Below, piece by piece: positions 7,520 through 14,764 of a stretch of 35,145 nucleotides of DNA. The stretch comes from an uncultured Bacilli bacterium (GTDB lineage: Bacteria > Bacillota_I > Bacilli_A > RF39 > UBA660): the NCBI GenBank assembly GCA_934130105.1, contig CAKOXL010000013.1, positions 1 through 35,145 on the forward strand, written 5' to 3'. Both the position numbers and the translations under genes were made by a program. The notes under the pieces are model-generated. The model saw only the letters and a program-made list of their open reading frames with translations, was not told where the DNA came from and searched no databases. Each line of letters opens with the position of its first letter. Positions within the stretch are counted from its first letter, which is position 1.

Positions 7520-8915
7520 CTAAACTCCATGTTTTAGCATCTGTTACTTTAACATTAATAATCTTACCAGTTAAATTATCACAGCCATCAAAGTTTATTA
7601 ACTTATTTGTATCAGTATAACCATATAGACCTTCTTTACCATTGGTATTTTTTCCTTCTACTAAAACTGGTACTATACTTCCAACTAATTTTTTATTATT
7701 TTCTAAAAAATATTTATTAACTACTTCGTTTAAACGATATAGTCTTTTTTCTTTTTCTTCTAATGTAACGTTATCATCTAGTTTAGCTGCTGGTGTATTT
7801 TCACGAGGAGAATAGATAAAGGTGAAAGCATTATCAAACTTACATTCATTAGCTAGTGATAGTGTTTCCTCAAAATCTTCTTCTGTTTCCCCTGGAAAAC
7901 CTACAATAATATCAGTTGAAATGCTAACATTTGGAATGGTATCTTTTATTTTATGAAATAATTCTAAATAACTATCTTTGGTATAGCGTCTACCCATAAT
8001 TTTTAAAACACGACTAGAACCAGATTGTACAGGTAAATGAATGCTTGGCATAATATTAGGATACTTAGCAATTACTTCAATCATTTTATCTGTAAAATCC
8101 CAAGGATGGCTAGTCATAAATCTTACTCTAGGAATATTAGTTTTGGCAACATCTTCAAGCAAGTCTTCCATATGATAATCATAATCAAAATCTTTTCCAT
8201 AGGCATTAACATTTTGACCTAGTAATGTTACTTCTTGATAACCGTCCTTAACTAATTCTTTCACTTCACTTAAAATATCATCACGATTTCTACTTCTTTG
8301 TTTACCTCTTGTGTATGGAACGATGCAATAAGTACAGAACTTGTCACAACCATAGATGATATTAACGTAAGCTTTATGTTTGTTTGCTCTTTTAACTGGC
8401 ATTTTTTCTATTAAATTACCTTCTTTACTATAAACTTCTATTTCTTGTTTATTGCTTTTTAAATTTTCTGCTAACAAATAAGGTAATCTATGTAAGTTAT
8501 GAGTACCAAAAACAAAATTTACATATTTATATTTATGAAGTATTTCATCAACTACGCCTTCTTCTTGAGCCATACATCCACATAAACCAATTATTAAATC
8601 CTTTTTTTCTTCTTTTAAGTGTTTAAGTCTTCCTAGCATTCCAAAGGCTTTATTGTGAGCATTTTCCCTGATACTACATGTATTTAAAATAACTAAATCA
8701 GCTTGTTCATAGTCATCTATTTCCATAAACCCTAGTTCTTCTAACATGGCCTTAATATTTTCACTATCGTGTTCATTCATTTGGCAGCCATATGTTTTTA
8801 CGTAATATTTTTTTCCTTTTCCTATTTCATTTAAATTAGGGTCAAGTTTATATTCTTCTCTTATTATAGATTCTTTATTTCTTATTTTGGCATCTTTATA
8901 ATTTGGTAATTTCAT
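7500..8915 (-). CDS. miaB: tRNA-2-methylthio-N6-dimethylallyladenosine synthase MiaB
   Basis: A radical-SAM methylthiotransferase that adds a methylthio group to i6A37 of tRNAs reading UNN codons. The N-terminal UPF0004 domain carries the first cluster ligands (YGCQMNEHDSE, LNTCSIRE, GLCGCMAQ). The radical SAM motif CDKFCTYC follows, with PYTRGKQRSR directly after it, and a TRAM domain closes the 471 residues. A GTG at 8924 adds three codons, but the Shine-Dalgarno AAGGAAG would abut it. The ATG at 8915 has correct spacing and is chosen. A TATAAT at 8939-8944 may be its -10 box, with a poor -35. Confidence 0.95.
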   Translation of the reverse strand: MKLPNYKDAKIRNKESIIREEYKLDPNLNEIGKGKKYYVKTYGCQMNEHDSENIKAMLEELGFMEIDDYEQADLVILNTCSIRENAHNKAFGMLGRLKHLKEEKKDLIIGLCGCMAQEEGVVDEILHKYKYVNFVFGTHNLHRLPYLLAENLKSNKQEIEVYSKEGNLIEKMPVKRANKHKAYVNIIYGCDKFCTYCIVPYTRGKQRSRNRDDILSEVKELVKDGYQEVTLLGQNVNAYGKDFDYDYHMEDLLEDVAKTNIPRVRFMTSHPWDFTDKMIEVIAKYPNIMPSIHLPVQSGSSRVLKIMGRRYTKDSYLELFHKIKDTIPNVSISTDIIVGFPGETEEDFEETLSLANECKFDNAFTFIYSPRENTPAAKLDDNVTLEEKEKRLYRLNEVVNKYFLENNKKLVGSIVPVLVEGKNTNGKEGLYGYTDTNKLINFDGCDNLTGKIINVKVTDAKTWSLDGEIVE

Positions 8916-8979
8916 ACCACTCACTTCCTTGCTTATAAATTATACTAAATTTTATTTTCTTATTCTAGTATTAATTAAA

Positions 8980-9618
8980 TTATTTAGCCTTATGATCTTC
9001 CTTTTCTATTAAATCGCCATAAAATATATCACGGCAATTAGCTAAGCGATAGCTATTAGCTAAATAAATTTTGGTATACTCACCTTGACTATTTTTATCA
9101 AATGCATCAAACAGTAATAATCCAATTAAAAAATTATTCATAATGGTAATGTTATTTTTTAAAAAGTACTGTTTTAAATATTCATTACTTGTTTTTATAT
9201 ATCCATATGATGTTAGATCATTAAAAACTAAACCATCCATCGTAAAATAATAGTTATAAAACAAATCTTCTATACTAAAACCATTTTCACTTAATGCATA
9301 TAAATCTCTTTTTATTGCAGCAAAATCTATTTTACTAGTATCTTTTTCAGTTTCTATTAAAAGTTTTTCTGTATATCCTACTAATGTTTCATTATCATAT
9401 ATAATATCTACTGGGGTATTAAAACACTCTAATTTTAATTCTGATAATTTTATTAGACCATCATCTGATATTCTTTTAAAAGGACTAGTTCTTTCTTTTT
9501 TAAATAGTTTAATTACTTTATCTTCATAATAATATACAATAACCTCTTTACCGTCATCTGATAATTTATTATCTTGCGTTAAATATTTTTCTACATCAGA
9601 TATATTAATACTTGCCAT
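8980..9618 (-). CDS. Protein-kinase-like fold protein, probably degenerate
   Basis: This 212-residue protein has no clear named family. A kinase-like order of elements is visible: a glycine-containing strand pair, a lysine in VIKLF (K37), a hinge-like VGYTEKLL (E84), then GFSIEDLFYNYYF with D118 and N122 in a catalytic-loop-like arrangement, and VFNDLTSYG (D134) where a DFG would sit. The canonical HRD and DFG are absent, so it is either a pseudokinase or an unrelated fold; this is inference. A TTG at 9645 lies within its own promoter, so the ATG at 9618, with GGTGAT upstream, is the start. It follows the ankyrin gene and has a separate promoter. Confidence 0.5.
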   Translation of the reverse strand: MASINISDVEKYLTQDNKLSDDGKEVIVYYYEDKVIKLFKKERTSPFKRISDDGLIKLSELKLECFNTPVDIIYDNETLVGYTEKLLIETEKDTSKIDFAAIKRDLYALSENGFSIEDLFYNYYFTMDGLVFNDLTSYGYIKTSNEYLKQYFLKNNITIMNNFLIGLLLFDAFDKNSQGEYTKIYLANSYRLANCRDIFYGDLIEKEDHKAK

Positions 9619-9633
9619 TATATCACCAGTTTT

Positions 9634-9662
9634 ATTATATAACAAAAAAATTTATATGTCCA
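9634..9662 (-). promoter_or_regulatory. Sigma-A promoter of the kinase-like gene
   Basis: Minus strand TGGACA, 17-base spacer, TATAAT. The -35 box immediately follows the T-run of the preceding ankyrin-gene terminator. The predicted leader is only about 9 bases, so the ribosome-binding site starts almost at the transcript end. Confidence 0.75.
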
Positions 9663-9692
9663 AAAATAAAAGCAATGACTAAACATTGCTTT
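9661..9692 (-). terminator. Intrinsic terminator of the ankyrin gene
   Basis: Nine-base perfect stem AAAGCAATG (9669-9677) with its complement at 9684-9692 and a 6-base loop. On the minus strand it is followed by TATTTTTG. The TAG stop codon of the ankyrin gene (9679-9681) is in the loop. Confidence 0.85.
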
Positions 9693-10374
9693 CTTGTAAT
9701 ACATCCCTAATCATTGTATCTATTCTAGTAGATTTACGACTGTTTAAAAATTCCTCTTTAATTAAGTCAAAATTACTTTCAATAAATGCAACAACTTTTT
9801 CCATTCGGGGAAGTAATTCTTTATCTGTTAAATTATTTACAATTATTTCTAGATTTGTAAGCTTTGAATATTTCCCGTATTTATTACTTTTAATATATGT
9901 ATCATATAAATGCTTGAATGATACTACATCAATATTATTAAATCTAGAATCCTCTAATATTTTAACAGTTGTGTAGATATAATTATCATTAATTGATTTA
10001 TCAAGAATAGTTTCACCTTTATTATTTTTAATATTAGGTAAAAAATTCTTATTCTTTTTTAGTTTTGAAATAATATCTACAACATTTACATAGTTAATTG
10101 ATACTAAAATATGAGCAAATGTATTACCGTCTAAATTTTTATGATTTACATTCCAATCTTTGTTTCCCATATGACGAAGTACTACATCATAAGCACCACA
10201 TTTTAATAACCTAACCAATATATTATTACCTGCTTCATCACAGATATTGATATCAACAATTTTTTTTCTTAGGAGCATATCAACAAATTCAATATGTCCT
10301 TCTTTAATTAGTTCGAATACCAGGGACGGGTCTTCCTCCACTAATTCAATTGTTTTTGTCTCATTATAAAACAT
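9679..10374 (-). CDS. Ankyrin-repeat protein
   Basis: The 231-residue protein contains three to four divergent ankyrin repeats from about residue 17 to 150. Repeat hallmarks include GHIEFVDMLLRKK, DEAGNNILVRLL, NLDGNTFAHILVSINYVNVVDII and NNKGETILDKSINDNY. The last 80 residues are charged, probably helical, and unassigned. There is no signal peptide or membrane segment, so it is probably cytoplasmic and mediates protein binding; the partner is unknown. AGAGGTG precedes the ATG. It is divergent from the unknown gene at 10513, and its promoter and leader have a decayed copy at 11198-11260. Confidence 0.75.
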   Translation of the reverse strand: MFYNETKTIELVEEDPSLVFELIKEGHIEFVDMLLRKKIVDINICDEAGNNILVRLLKCGAYDVVLRHMGNKDWNVNHKNLDGNTFAHILVSINYVNVVDIISKLKKNKNFLPNIKNNKGETILDKSINDNYIYTTVKILEDSRFNNIDVVSFKHLYDTYIKSNKYGKYSKLTNLEIIVNNLTDKELLPRMEKVVAFIESNFDLIKEEFLNSRKSTRIDTMIRDVLQESNV

Positions 10375-10407
10375 ATTAACACCTCTTATAACACGGGACA
10401 GTTATAT

Positions 10408-10436
10408 ATACTAACAGAATTTCAGACTTTTGTCAA
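10408..10436 (-). promoter_or_regulatory. Promoter of the ankyrin gene
   Basis: Minus strand TTGACA, 17-base spacer, TAGTAT. The -35 is perfect and the -10 matches four of six positions. It is back to back with the plus-strand promoter at 10466, their -35 boxes about 30 bases apart. Confidence 0.65.
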
Positions 10437-10465
10437 ATTTATTAAAACTAAACTGTTAATTTAAA

Positions 10466-10493
10466 TTGACAAACAATTAAAAAAATATAAAAT
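10466..10493 (+). promoter_or_regulatory. Promoter of the unknown gene at 10513
   Basis: TTGACA, 16-base A-rich spacer, TAAAAT. The start point would fall close to 10500, just before the AAGGGTGAT ribosome-binding site, so the leader is short. Confidence 0.65.
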
Positions 10494-10512
10494 AATTATC
10501 AAGGGTGATATT

Positions 10513-11127
10513 ATGAAATTAACAGGTAACAATTCAGATTCACTATTACTACAGTTAGGTAATCTTAAGTTAAAAGATACATCTGAAACATTTCAAAAAC
10601 ATAAAATAGTTAGTAATTTTGAATACATCCCATTAAATCAAGATAATAGTCAAATAAATGAATGCAGTCAATTAGGATTATTTATAATGGGAGATCATCG
10701 ACAAGGAATAAAAATTAGATGTAATGATAAAGAAATTTATTTTACCTATGGTGCTAATAGGCCATCGTCAAATGCACATAATATAGCAATTGGTTACTTT
10801 GCAAGAACAAAGTATCATTTTATTAGAGAATCATTTTCAAGTATTTACGAGGAAAATCCAGAAATAGTAATTAGATCTATTATTACTACAAATGATTTAT
10901 TTAAACCAACAGAAATAAAAGAGACAGTTATATTTCATAGATACAGTAAAGATCCTATAAAAACTTTAACAAAACAAGAAACTCAATTTGTTAAAAGCTG
11001 GATAAAAAATATAGAAATATTTGAAGAAGCTTTTAAAGAAGAGCAATTAATTGCACTAGATAGAAGAAGATTTAATGCCTTAGAAAGTGATAAGGAAAAA
11101 GAAAAATATTTAAAATTCTATCAATAA
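10513..11127 (+). CDS. Hypothetical protein, 204 residues
   Basis: I do not recognise a family. The protein is soluble, with no signal peptide or membrane helix. The first 110 residues look alpha/beta (for example QLGLFIMGDHRQGIKIRCND and YFTYGANRPSSNAHNIAIGYFARTKYHF). The final 60 are Lys/Glu-rich and probably helical, ending KEKEKYLKFYQ. It has a good Shine-Dalgarno (AAGGGTGAT), its own promoter and its own terminator, and the reading frame keeps the base usage of its neighbours, so it is very likely a real gene. It is transcribed away from the ankyrin/kinase-like pair and may belong with them. Confidence 0.8.
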   Translation: MKLTGNNSDSLLLQLGNLKLKDTSETFQKHKIVSNFEYIPLNQDNSQINECSQLGLFIMGDHRQGIKIRCNDKEIYFTYGANRPSSNAHNIAIGYFARTKYHFIRESFSSIYEENPEIVIRSIITTNDLFKPTEIKETVIFHRYSKDPIKTLTKQETQFVKSWIKNIEIFEEAFKEEQLIALDRRRFNALESDKEKEKYLKFYQ

Positions 11128-11128
11128 C

Positions 11129-11160
11129 AAAAAAGGAAGTTCTTTCAAGCTTCTTTTTTT
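11129..11160 (+). terminator. Intrinsic terminator of the unknown gene
   Basis: Stem AAAGGAAG pairing with CTTCTTTT (one G-U) around a loop of about 10 bases, followed by a run of T. It starts two bases after the TAA stop codon. Confidence 0.75.
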
Positions 11161-11197
11161 ATTAATTTCAATATTTTTTATTTGGTAAATTTTTTTA

Positions 11198-11260
11198 ACA
11201 TATTAACAACTCTTAATACGGATAGTTATATATATAACAAAAATTTAGATTTTTGCTAAA
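11198..11260 (-). repeat. Decayed copy of the ankyrin-gene promoter and leader
   Basis: This stretch aligns with 10371-10440 at roughly 80% by eye. It holds the start-codon region (ACATATTAAC identical on the plus strand), the ribosome-binding region (CTCTTA shared), and the GTTATATATA block of the -10 region. The -35 TTGACA reads TTAGCA and the ribosome-binding AGAGGTG reads AGAGTTG. The equivalent ATG opens a frame of only seven codons. It looks like the remnant of a paralogous gene whose body is gone. The rest of 11128-11306 shows no gene. Confidence 0.6.
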
Positions 11261-11306
11261 TGCCATAAGCTATTAGCTAATTATTGTAGTGTAATAATTG
11301 TAAATA

Positions 11307-12017
11307 TTATTTATATAATGATATTATTTCCTTTGATATTGCCTTATATCCATCTAAATTAGGATGAATATCAGCAGGATTGGGTAAATAGTTAGAATTT
11401 TTCTTAAATAACTGATATAGTGATATATACTTACAGTTATATTTATCAGCTATTTTTTGATATTCACTATCTATATATGCAAATAATTCATCTAGTTCAT
11501 CACCACTTGTATTAAATAGAAATGGTATTGGGTTATAATAACCTATTATTATGATATCTTCTTTAGCATATTTTCTTATTTCTTTTATACAGTTATCTAT
11601 ATTTGGCATAATTAAAATAATGTTACTTTTTAACTTCATAATATCATTTATATCTATTTTTTTTATATTAATACTACCTAGAAAATCATTTGCACCTATT
11701 GAAACGGTTACTAAATTTGATTGTCTTAAATCCTTCTTTAATAAATTATTAGTAGTTAAATTATTTATTATATCATCAGTTTTATAGCCACTTTTGGTGT
11801 ATTTTTTGGTATAATGTGCTAATTTGTTGTTTTCATTTAAATAGTCAGCAAAATAATCAGTATAACTGTAACCAACTTCACCATATGGATTCATTCCCTC
11901 TGCTAATGAATCACCTAAAGCAATATAATTTATTTTATCATTTTTAAATAAATGATAAATTGCAAAAATAGTAACTACTATTAATAAAAATACAATATAT
12001 TTTATGTACTTTTTCAT
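11307..12017 (-). CDS. Membrane-anchored SGNH/GDSL hydrolase
   Basis: The 236-residue protein has one N-terminal hydrophobic segment (about 5-23), then an SGNH hydrolase domain, probably outside the membrane. Block I is YIALGDSLAEGM with the nucleophile Ser. Block III is SIGANDFLGS with the Asn. Block V is DIHPNLDGYKAIS with the catalytic Asp and His. Such enzymes are lipases, lysophospholipases or carbohydrate esterases; the substrate here cannot be told. GAGGTGA precedes the ATG, and an 11-base hairpin ends five bases before that site. Confidence 0.88.
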   Translation of the reverse strand: MKKYIKYIVFLLIVVTIFAIYHLFKNDKINYIALGDSLAEGMNPYGEVGYSYTDYFADYLNENNKLAHYTKKYTKSGYKTDDIINNLTTNNLLKKDLRQSNLVTVSIGANDFLGSINIKKIDINDIMKLKSNIILIMPNIDNCIKEIRKYAKEDIIIIGYYNPIPFLFNTSGDELDELFAYIDSEYQKIADKYNCKYISLYQLFKKNSNYLPNPADIHPNLDGYKAISKEIISLYK

Positions 12018-12029
12018 AATTCACCTCAA

Positions 12030-12058
12030 AATAAGAATAGATTATCTCTATTCTTATT
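12030..12058. promoter_or_regulatory. Eleven-base perfect inverted repeat upstream of the SGNH gene
   Basis: Arms AATAAGAATAG (12030-12040) and its complement (12048-12058), 7-base loop. On the minus strand the stem ends immediately before TTGAGGTGA, the ribosome-binding site. On the plus strand it is followed by a T-rich run. It may end murA transcription or control the SGNH gene; the sequence does not decide. Confidence 0.5.
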
Positions 12059-12123
12059 TTATTTTATTTTTTAGGTTTTAGAATTATTTTGCTTTATTTT
12101 TTGGTTAAATTACTATTTTTATA

Positions 12124-13377
12124 TCATTCTTCTATTAATTCTATGTCAGCACCAACATCAGTTAATTTAGAAACTATATTTTCATATCCTCTTAAAATAT
12201 GTTCAACATTTGTTATTGTTGTTGTTCCTTCTGCGATTAGTGCCGCTGCTACCATCGCTGCTCCTGCACGCAAGTCGGTTGCAACTACACTTGTACCTTT
12301 TAATTTTGTTGGACCAACTATTGTTGCTGTTTGATCTTTTATTGTAATATTGGCACCTAATTGATTTAAATATGCTATATGCATAAATCTGTTCTCCCAG
12401 ATTGTTTCTTCTACTTTACTTTTTCCACTACATTGGGTTAATAAAACTGTAAATGGTTGTTGTAAATCTGTTGGAAATCCTGGATAAACGCTTGTTTTAA
12501 TGTTTGATGGTTTGCTTTTTGCTTGTTTATTTACTATTACATAATCACTACCTATTTCCAAGTCGATGCCAATTTCTTGTAATTTTAATAATAATGAAGC
12601 TATATGTTCTGGAATAATATTATCTATTTTTAAACGGTTTCCACATAATGCTCCTATTATTATATAGGTACCTGCCTCTATTCTATCTGGTATTACTTCA
12701 TGAAAACATCCATGAAGTTTTTCTACTCCTTCAATTTTTATTGTTGAAGTTCCTGCTCCTGTTATCTTTGCTCCCATATTATTTAAGAATGTTGCTACAT
12801 TTACTATTTCTGGCTCTTTTGCTGCATTATCTATTATTGTTACACCCTTTGCTTTTACTGCCGCTAACATAATATTAATAGTTGCTCCAACTGAAGCAAA
12901 ATCTAAATATATATTTGCACCTTTTAATTCTTCTGCTTCTACTATATATTTATTGTTTTCATTAGTTACTTTTGCGCCTAATGCTTCAAATCCTTTTAAA
13001 TGTAAATTTATTGGTCTAGCACCTATTGAGCATCCTCCTGGAAAATACATTACAACTTTCTTATATTTTCCTAGTAATGCTCCCATAAAATAATAAGATG
13101 CCCTTAATTTTTTTGAGAACTCTTCTTTTATTTCTATATTTTGCATCTTTTCTGAATTTATTAAAATACTTTCACTGGCCCTTTTTACATCAGCCCCTAA
13201 ATACTCTAATATTTCTGTTAAAGCATCTGTATCTGTAATTTCTGGCACATTACATATTGTTACTTCGCTATCAGCTAAAATAGCAGCTGGTATTAATGCA
13301 ACTGATGCATTTTTGGCACCACTAATGCGGATAGTACCTGATAATACTTTTCCACCATTAATCTTTAAAACTTTCAT
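12124..13377 (-). CDS. murA: UDP-N-acetylglucosamine 1-carboxyvinyltransferase
   Basis: MurA transfers enolpyruvate from PEP to UDP-GlcNAc, the first committed step of peptidoglycan synthesis, in the cytoplasm. The 417 residues match the EPSP-synthase-like family: GGKVLSGTIRISGAKNA at the start, PGGCSIGARP with the catalytic Cys116, and DLRAGAAMVAAALIAEG near the end. With Cys present, the enzyme has the fosfomycin-target residue. A TTG at 13392 would add five codons but lies over the Shine-Dalgarno. The ATG at 13377 follows GGAGGTAAGT and is the start. The gene lies after mntP with a gap of about 120 bases. Confidence 0.96.
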   Translation of the reverse strand: MKVLKINGGKVLSGTIRISGAKNASVALIPAAILADSEVTICNVPEITDTDALTEILEYLGADVKRASESILINSEKMQNIEIKEEFSKKLRASYYFMGALLGKYKKVVMYFPGGCSIGARPINLHLKGFEALGAKVTNENNKYIVEAEELKGANIYLDFASVGATINIMLAAVKAKGVTIIDNAAKEPEIVNVATFLNNMGAKITGAGTSTIKIEGVEKLHGCFHEVIPDRIEAGTYIIIGALCGNRLKIDNIIPEHIASLLLKLQEIGIDLEIGSDYVIVNKQAKSKPSNIKTSVYPGFPTDLQQPFTVLLTQCSGKSKVEETIWENRFMHIAYLNQLGANITIKDQTATIVGPTKLKGTSVVATDLRAGAAMVAAALIAEGTTTITNVEHILRGYENIVSKLTDVGADIELIEE

Positions 13378-13499
13378 ACTTACCTCCAGCAACTTCTACT
13401 ATATTGTATTTATTTTTGGAACTTTCGTTCTTACTTAATATAACTATATCATAAAAGATGCAAAAAGTAACTTAAAAGTTTTTTACTTTACAATAGATA

Positions 13500-14027
13500 T
13501 TAGAAAATGTAACTAATACCAAGAACTAATAAAATAATTGCGCCTAATATGGTAGTGATACTACCGAATTTATTGGATAACCTATTTCCTAGCATAATGC
13601 CCATATAGGTAAATATCATACTTGTTAATGAGAAAGTAATACATGGTAATAAAATATCAAGTGCTGCTACCCCAAATCCTATTCCGATTGAAAAACTGTC
13701 TATACTAACAGTAAAGGAAAAAAGTATTATTGAAAATAAGCTCGTTAACATTTTTACTTGCTCATCCTTATTTACTGATAATATCATTTCTATACCTAAT
13801 ATTATAAAAATGATACCAACTAGTGTATTGGGATTAATATTTATTAACTTTAGTATCATTTCCCCTATTTGGTATCCTAAAATTGGCATAAAGAAATGAA
13901 AGATACCAACACTAAGACTCATTAATTTTTGGGTTTTGGCATCTAGATTTAGCGTACCATATATTAAAGATAGTGAGAATGCATCCATACTTAATCCAAT
14001 AGCTAATAAAATAACGATAATTGACAT
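13500..14027 (-). CDS. mntP: Manganese efflux pump MntP family
   Basis: A 175-residue membrane protein of the DUF204/MntP family with about six hydrophobic segments. Two internal repeats each carry the acidic motif: GLSMDAFSLSLIYG near the start and FTVSIDSFSIGIGFG near residue 105, whose Asp residues are needed for metal transport in the family. FHFFMPILGYQIG and GNRLSNKFG are also typical. MntP exports Mn2+ from the cytoplasm. The related sporulation protein YtaF is an alternative, but length and position near spoIIR favour MntP. Its ribosome-binding site AGGAGG is part of a terminator-like hairpin. Confidence 0.85.
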   Translation of the reverse strand: MSIIVILLAIGLSMDAFSLSLIYGTLNLDAKTQKLMSLSVGIFHFFMPILGYQIGEMILKLININPNTLVGIIFIILGIEMILSVNKDEQVKMLTSLFSIILFSFTVSIDSFSIGIGFGVAALDILLPCITFSLTSMIFTYMGIMLGNRLSNKFGSITTILGAIILLVLGISYIF

Positions 14028-14063
14028 AAAAAAGCCTCCTACATAAAGATATGTATGAGGCTT
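14028..14063 (-). terminator. Terminator-like hairpin that contains the mntP ribosome-binding site
   Basis: Minus-strand stem AAGCCTCATACATA pairing with TATGTAGGAGGCTT: thirteen pairs with one A-G mismatch and a 4-base loop. Six T follow and run straight into the mntP ATG. The AGGAGG of the 3' arm is the only Shine-Dalgarno for mntP. It is placed to end spoIIR transcripts and to hide the mntP start in any read-through. Confidence 0.85.
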
Positions 14064-14089
14064 AAAGTTTTATTCATCTACTTTAAGAA

Positions 14090-14620
14090 TTATTTTAAAT
14101 ACTTATCTAATATTTCCTTAATAAAAAACTTGTATTCTACTTCGGTTGTTTCTTCTGTTTCTTCTGCTTCTAAGAGACATAGTGGTGGAAATAGTACACA
14201 CCACCAATTACTACCCATGCCATCACCTAATGTTACCACTAGTGATTCATAATATCCTTCTTCATATTTTACCCCTTTATATATTTTTTCTGGAAAATAA
14301 TTCATGCCATAGTTAATATTAAAAGCTGATTTTATATTATTTTCTTCCATAGTTGATGTAATTAAATCAGTATAATTTCCAAGATTATTTTTAATAATAT
14401 TTCTTGTTTTTTCAATGCTATTTTGTCCAGATAAGTCTTTTTTAACTTGAGTATTAAGTGCGTTTCTTATTAATATTTTGGTGTTTTGATCATTTTTAGT
14501 ATCACTATTTGCTATTACTCTAAAACGAATTGCTTCTTTTGGAATAATTAGTGCATCTTTCTTACTGTTTAGAGTAAATATAGCTAAAACTATTGCTAAC
14601 ACTAATATTATTTTTTTCAT
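14090..14620 (-). CDS. spoIIR: Stage II sporulation protein R
   Basis: SpoIIR is made in the forespore and exported to the intermembrane space. There it triggers SpoIIGA to process pro-sigma-E, coupling the two compartments. The 176 residues show a signal or anchor segment (about 3-17), the family opening IPKEAIRFRVIANSDTKNDQ, then YFPEKIYKGVKYEEGYYESL and the diagnostic LGDGMGSNWWCVLFPPLC. The order prfA-prmC-spoIIR-mntP resembles that of Bacillus subtilis. A strong terminator separates it from prmC, and a forespore-type promoter candidate lies between them. Confidence 0.94.
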   Translation of the reverse strand: MKKIILVLAIVLAIFTLNSKKDALIIPKEAIRFRVIANSDTKNDQNTKILIRNALNTQVKKDLSGQNSIEKTRNIIKNNLGNYTDLITSTMEENNIKSAFNINYGMNYFPEKIYKGVKYEEGYYESLVVTLGDGMGSNWWCVLFPPLCLLEAEETEETTEVEYKFFIKEILDKYLK

Positions 14621-14649
14621 ATTCTCATCCTCTATTTTATATAGAGTTG

Positions 14650-14679
14650 TATTTTATATTTTTATTCATTTTTTTATAC
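14650..14679 (-). promoter_or_regulatory. Candidate sigma-F-type promoter for spoIIR
   Basis: Minus strand GTATA, 15-base spacer, ATATAAAATA. The -35 fits the forespore consensus GywTA, and the -10 fits the AnAnTw end of GGnnAnAnTw but lacks the leading GG. In A/T-rich DNA chance matches are common. Support comes from Bacillus spoIIR being sigma-F dependent and from the isolation of this gene by an upstream terminator. Confidence 0.35.
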
Positions 14680-14700
14680 CAAATTAATAATTTTTAAATT

Positions 14701-14764
14701 AAAAAAGACCATAAATGGATATTTACTTTTCTAAATAATAAAAAGTAAATTATCAATTTTGGTC
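14701..14764 (-). terminator. Strong terminator of the prfA-prmC operon
   Basis: Long hairpin at 14707-14764. The inner stem is ATTTACTTTT with its complement and a 10-base loop. The outer stem includes GACCA/TGGTC. Six T follow on the minus strand. The prmC stop codon TGA (14753-14755) lies in the 5' arm. Confidence 0.88.

Noticed and set aside
9646..9678. Kinase-like and ankyrin genes as one simple operon
   Set aside because: A good terminator and a separate sigma-A promoter lie between them, so co-transcription would be read-through only.
11278..11300. AATTATT inverted repeat after the SGNH gene as a terminator
   Set aside because: The stem is seven A/T pairs only and is not followed by a T-run on the minus strand.
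12648..12872. Leucine-rich 74-codon plus-strand frame
   Set aside because: It is the complement of murA coding sequence, and the Leu/Pro repetition comes from A/T-biased codons.
14028..14089. A yybP-ykoY manganese riboswitch before mntP
   Set aside because: Only about 60 bases separate spoIIR from mntP and none of the conserved riboswitch loops is present; only the terminator-like hairpin is seen.
14653..14666. Sigma-A promoter for spoIIR based on TATAAA
   Set aside because: No -35-like element is found at proper distance; a forespore-type promoter fits slightly better but is also weak.
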